Shown one piece after another: positions 4,837 through 6,846 of a DNA stretch of 6,846 nt. The translations under genes and the position numbers were made by a program. Source of the DNA: Gammaproteobacteria bacterium (GTDB lineage: Bacteria > Pseudomonadota > Gammaproteobacteria > Pseudomonadales > Azotimanducaceae); the NCBI GenBank assembly GCA_002715785.1, contig PBAA01000008.1:134879-141724 (forward strand). The letters are read 5' to 3'. The notes below the pieces were generated by a model that did not search any database, had not been told where the DNA came from, and saw nothing but the letters and a program-made list of their open reading frames with translations. The stretch's first letter is position 1. Each line of letters begins with the position of its first letter.

Positions 4837-6450
4837 ATGGTGGCACACGCAGAACACGTTCCTCACCGCTCGGGCCTAGCTGCCTTCATCGCTCGGTGGA
4901 CGTTGACGACAAACCATAAAGAAATCGGATCCATGTATTTGTGGTTCGCCTTCACGATGTTTTTTATAGGCGGTGCTTTAGCGATGGGCATTCGTCTCGA
5001 GTTGTTCATGCCGGGCATCCAGTTGATCGATCCCGGGTTCTACAATCAATTCGTGACCATGCACGGTCTAATCATGGTCTTTGGCGCCGTCATGCCGGCT
5101 TTCGTGGGGCTCGCCAATTGGCAAATACCACTGATGATCGGGGCCCCCGATATGGCCTTACCCCGGTTGAATAATTTCAGTTTCTGGATTCTTCCGTTTG
5201 CCTTCACGATGCTCCTTTCGTCCTTCTTTATGGATGGCGGGGCACCTAACTTTGGCTGGACCTTCTACGCGCCCCTGTCAACCACCTACGGCCCCGACAG
5301 CACCGACTTCTTCATCTTCGGCGTCCATATGATGGGGATTTCCTCTGTGCTCGGCGCGATCAACATCATGGTGACCATCTTCAACCTGCGTGCCCCAGGG
5401 ATGAAATTGATGGAAATGCCCTTGTTCGTGTGGACTTGGCTCATTACCGCGTTCCTCTTGATTACCGCGATGCCCGTGCTTGCAGGCGTCGTCACGATGA
5501 TGCTCACGGACCGCCATTTTGACACCAGCTTCTTTTCCGCAGACGGTGGTGGCGATCCGCTGATTTTCCAGCACGTTTTCTGGTTCTTCGGCCATCCCGA
5601 GGTCTACATCATGATCCTGCCGGGGTTTGGCATTGCTTCGGAAATCATCCCCACCTTCGCGCGAAAAAAACTCTTCGGCTACAACTCAATGGTGTATGCG
5701 ACGGCGTCCATCGCGTTTTTGTCCTACATCGTCTGGGGACACCACATGTTTGCGGTGGGCATGCCGCTCTGGGTCGAGATGACGTTCATGATCTGTACCA
5801 TGTTCATCGCGGTGCCTACCGGGGTGAAGGTCTTTAATTGGACCGCAACGATGTGGCGCGGGGCGATGACGTTCGAGACTCCCATGCTCTTCGCGATCGC
5901 GTTCGTGGTTTTGTTCACGATTGGCGGTTTCTCAGGCCTCATGCTCGCCATCGTTCCCGCAGATTTTCAATATCACGACACCTACTTTGTGGTCGCCCAT
6001 TTTCACTACACGCTCTACCCAGGCGCTATCTTCGGGACCATGGCCGCCGTCTACTATTGGTTACCCAAATGGTCCGGACACATGTACGACGAGCGTCTCG
6101 GTAAAATCCATTTCTGGACCGCGACGATAGCCGTCAACCTGACCTTTTTTCCCATGCACTTCTCGGGTCTCGCGGGGATGCCACGTCGAATCGTTGACTA
6201 CTCGCTGCAATTTGCTGATTTCAACATGCTGTCGAGTATCGGCGCAGGCCTTCTAGGCCTCACCCAACTGTTCTTCTTGTACATCGTCATCAAGACGATT
6301 CGAGGCGGTAAGCCGGCCACGGACAAGGTATGGGAAAGCGCGGAAGGTCTGGAGTGGACAATTCCATCTCCTGCGCCTCTGCATACTTTTGAGACCCCGC
6401 CCGCATGGCCAATCACCGATGCCCGCGAAGATCAAGCGGCTAGGGTTTAA
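4837..6450 (+). CDS. ctaD: Cytochrome c oxidase subunit I (haem a, haem a3-CuB), aa3 type
   Basis: 537 residues, normal length for the family, with the expected 12 membrane helices. It is the catalytic subunit: it reduces O2 to water at the haem a3-CuB centre and pumps protons across the cytoplasmic membrane. Ligands visible: haem a by H76 (TMHGLIM) and H390; haem a3 by H388 (VAHFHY, 386-391); CuB by H253, H302 and H303 (WGHHMF). Y257 in GHPEVY is the tyrosine cross-linked to a CuB histidine in the family. The D channel is intact, with D105 (GAPDMALPRLNN, 102-113) and E255; the K channel has K331 in PTGVKVFNW. These features make it an A1-type oxidase. Nothing essential is missing and the frame is unbroken. 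The C-terminal tail (about 490-537) is cytoplasmic and proline-rich. ATG 4837 is backed by AAAGG 9 bases upstream. ctaG follows after 13 bases, without the small gene that I recall between them in some related operons. Confidence 0.97.
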   Translation: MVAHAEHVPHRSGLAAFIARWTLTTNHKEIGSMYLWFAFTMFFIGGALAMGIRLELFMPGIQLIDPGFYNQFVTMHGLIMVFGAVMPAFVGLANWQIPLMIGAPDMALPRLNNFSFWILPFAFTMLLSSFFMDGGAPNFGWTFYAPLSTTYGPDSTDFFIFGVHMMGISSVLGAINIMVTIFNLRAPGMKLMEMPLFVWTWLITAFLLITAMPVLAGVVTMMLTDRHFDTSFFSADGGGDPLIFQHVFWFFGHPEVYIMILPGFGIASEIIPTFARKKLFGYNSMVYATASIAFLSYIVWGHHMFAVGMPLWVEMTFMICTMFIAVPTGVKVFNWTATMWRGAMTFETPMLFAIAFVVLFTIGGFSGLMLAIVPADFQYHDTYFVVAHFHYTLYPGAIFGTMAAVYYWLPKWSGHMYDERLGKIHFWTATIAVNLTFFPMHFSGLAGMPRRIVDYSLQFADFNMLSSIGAGLLGLTQLFFLYIVIKTIRGGKPATDKVWESAEGLEWTIPSPAPLHTFETPPAWPITDAREDQAARV

Positions 6451-6463
6451 ACCGGTCCAGCGT

Positions 6464-6846
6464 ATGAATCGAACCACCGACAACAAGATCTACCGCAATG
6501 CCGGGCTTCTCGGCGTGTTAGCCATTGGCATGTTCGGTTTTGCATTTGGTTTGGTACCGCTTTACGAGGTGTTCTGTGAGGTTACTGGAATCAACGGCAA
6601 GACCGCGGAGACAGCGGCTAAGATGGTCGAAACGACCGTCGACTCGGGCCGCGAAGTGAAGGTTCAGTTCCTCGGCCGCGTTGGTAACGGTATGCCGTGG
6701 GAGTTTCGACCTTCAACCCACGAGTTTGACGTCACCGTCGGCCGAGCGAACGTGACTGAATTTTACGCGCGCAACCGATCCGCACATACCGTCGTCGGAC
6801 AGGCAGTGCCTAGCGTGTCCCCGGGCCTTGCTGCCGAACATTTAAA
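6464..6846 (+). CDS. ctaG: Cytochrome c oxidase assembly protein CtaG/Cox11, CuB copper chaperone (partial, cut by right edge)
   Basis: 127 codons are visible and the gene runs past the window end. Cox11/CtaG is a membrane-anchored periplasmic copper protein that inserts CuB into subunit I. A single membrane helix (about 13-33) is followed by VPLYEVFCEVTGINGKT (31-47), a family hallmark with the conserved C38. The beta-sandwich domain then shows VKVQFL (65-70), GMPWEFRP (76-83) and GQAVPSVSPGLAAEH (112-126), all typical of Cox11. The CFCF copper-binding motif should lie just beyond the edge and cannot be checked. A linker of about 17 residues (47-63) sits between the GINGKT motif and the domain. 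ATG 6464 is the first start in the frame, 13 bases after the ctaD stop, with a poor Shine-Dalgarno; co-transcription with ctaD is expected. A gene for subunit III (ctaE) would normally follow outside the window. Confidence 0.93.
   Translation, partial: MNRTTDNKIYRNAGLLGVLAIGMFGFAFGLVPLYEVFCEVTGINGKTAETAAKMVETTVDSGREVKVQFLGRVGNGMPWEFRPSTHEFDVTVGRANVTEFYARNRSAHTVVGQAVPSVSPGLAAEHL

Noticed and set aside
5278..5595. 105-codon minus-strand frame within ctaD
   Set aside because: It is rich in H, E and G as expected for the antisense of a membrane protein, and ctaD is fully conserved across it.
6444..6453. GGTTTAAACC palindrome at the ctaD stop
   Set aside because: Ten bases around a TAA codon can arise by chance, and there is no loop for a terminator; it lies inside an operon where termination is not expected.

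Overview
The window looks like a piece of a proteobacterial chromosome, most likely from an aerobically respiring gammaproteobacterium. This rests on the right-hand half, an aa3/caa3-type cytochrome c oxidase locus in the order coxB, ctaD, ctaG. Its subunit II carries a fused C-terminal haem c domain, and subunits I and II have the sequence style of gammaproteobacterial oxidases. No RNA gene, insertion sequence, CRISPR array or prophage signature is visible. The taxonomic call is inference from protein style only.

The left part (about 1-2729) is transcribed leftwards. At the left edge is most of a SpoIIE-type PP2C serine phosphatase. It continues past the edge into what appears to be the start of a STAS-like domain, which suggests a partner-switching regulator. 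After a 344-base stretch with no convincing gene comes a compact three-gene unit, listed in order of transcription: two paralogous DUF6644-type membrane proteins joined by an ATGA overlap, then 19 bases later a small exported DUF6265-type protein. Its function is unknown; the tight packing suggests that the three products work together at the cell envelope.

The stretch 2730-3041 is a divergent intergenic region. It contains a perfect 18-base palindrome. Next, rightwards, is a small exported or membrane-anchored protein (3042-3452) that I do not recognise. Its body is built from an aromatic-rich repeat with an exact 37-residue period (tryptophans at 48, 85 and 122). This is the most novel-looking item in the window.

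A 193-base gap with a near-consensus FNR/Anr-type box (3503-3516) separates it from the oxidase operon. CoxB (CuA plus haem c) receives electrons, CtaD (haem a, haem a3, CuB) reduces oxygen and pumps protons, and CtaG (Cox11) delivers copper to CuB. The three genes are 12-13 bases apart and surely co-transcribed. CtaG is cut by the right edge before its copper-binding motif. The FNR/Anr-like box suggests oxygen-responsive control of the operon, but this is inferred from sequence alone.
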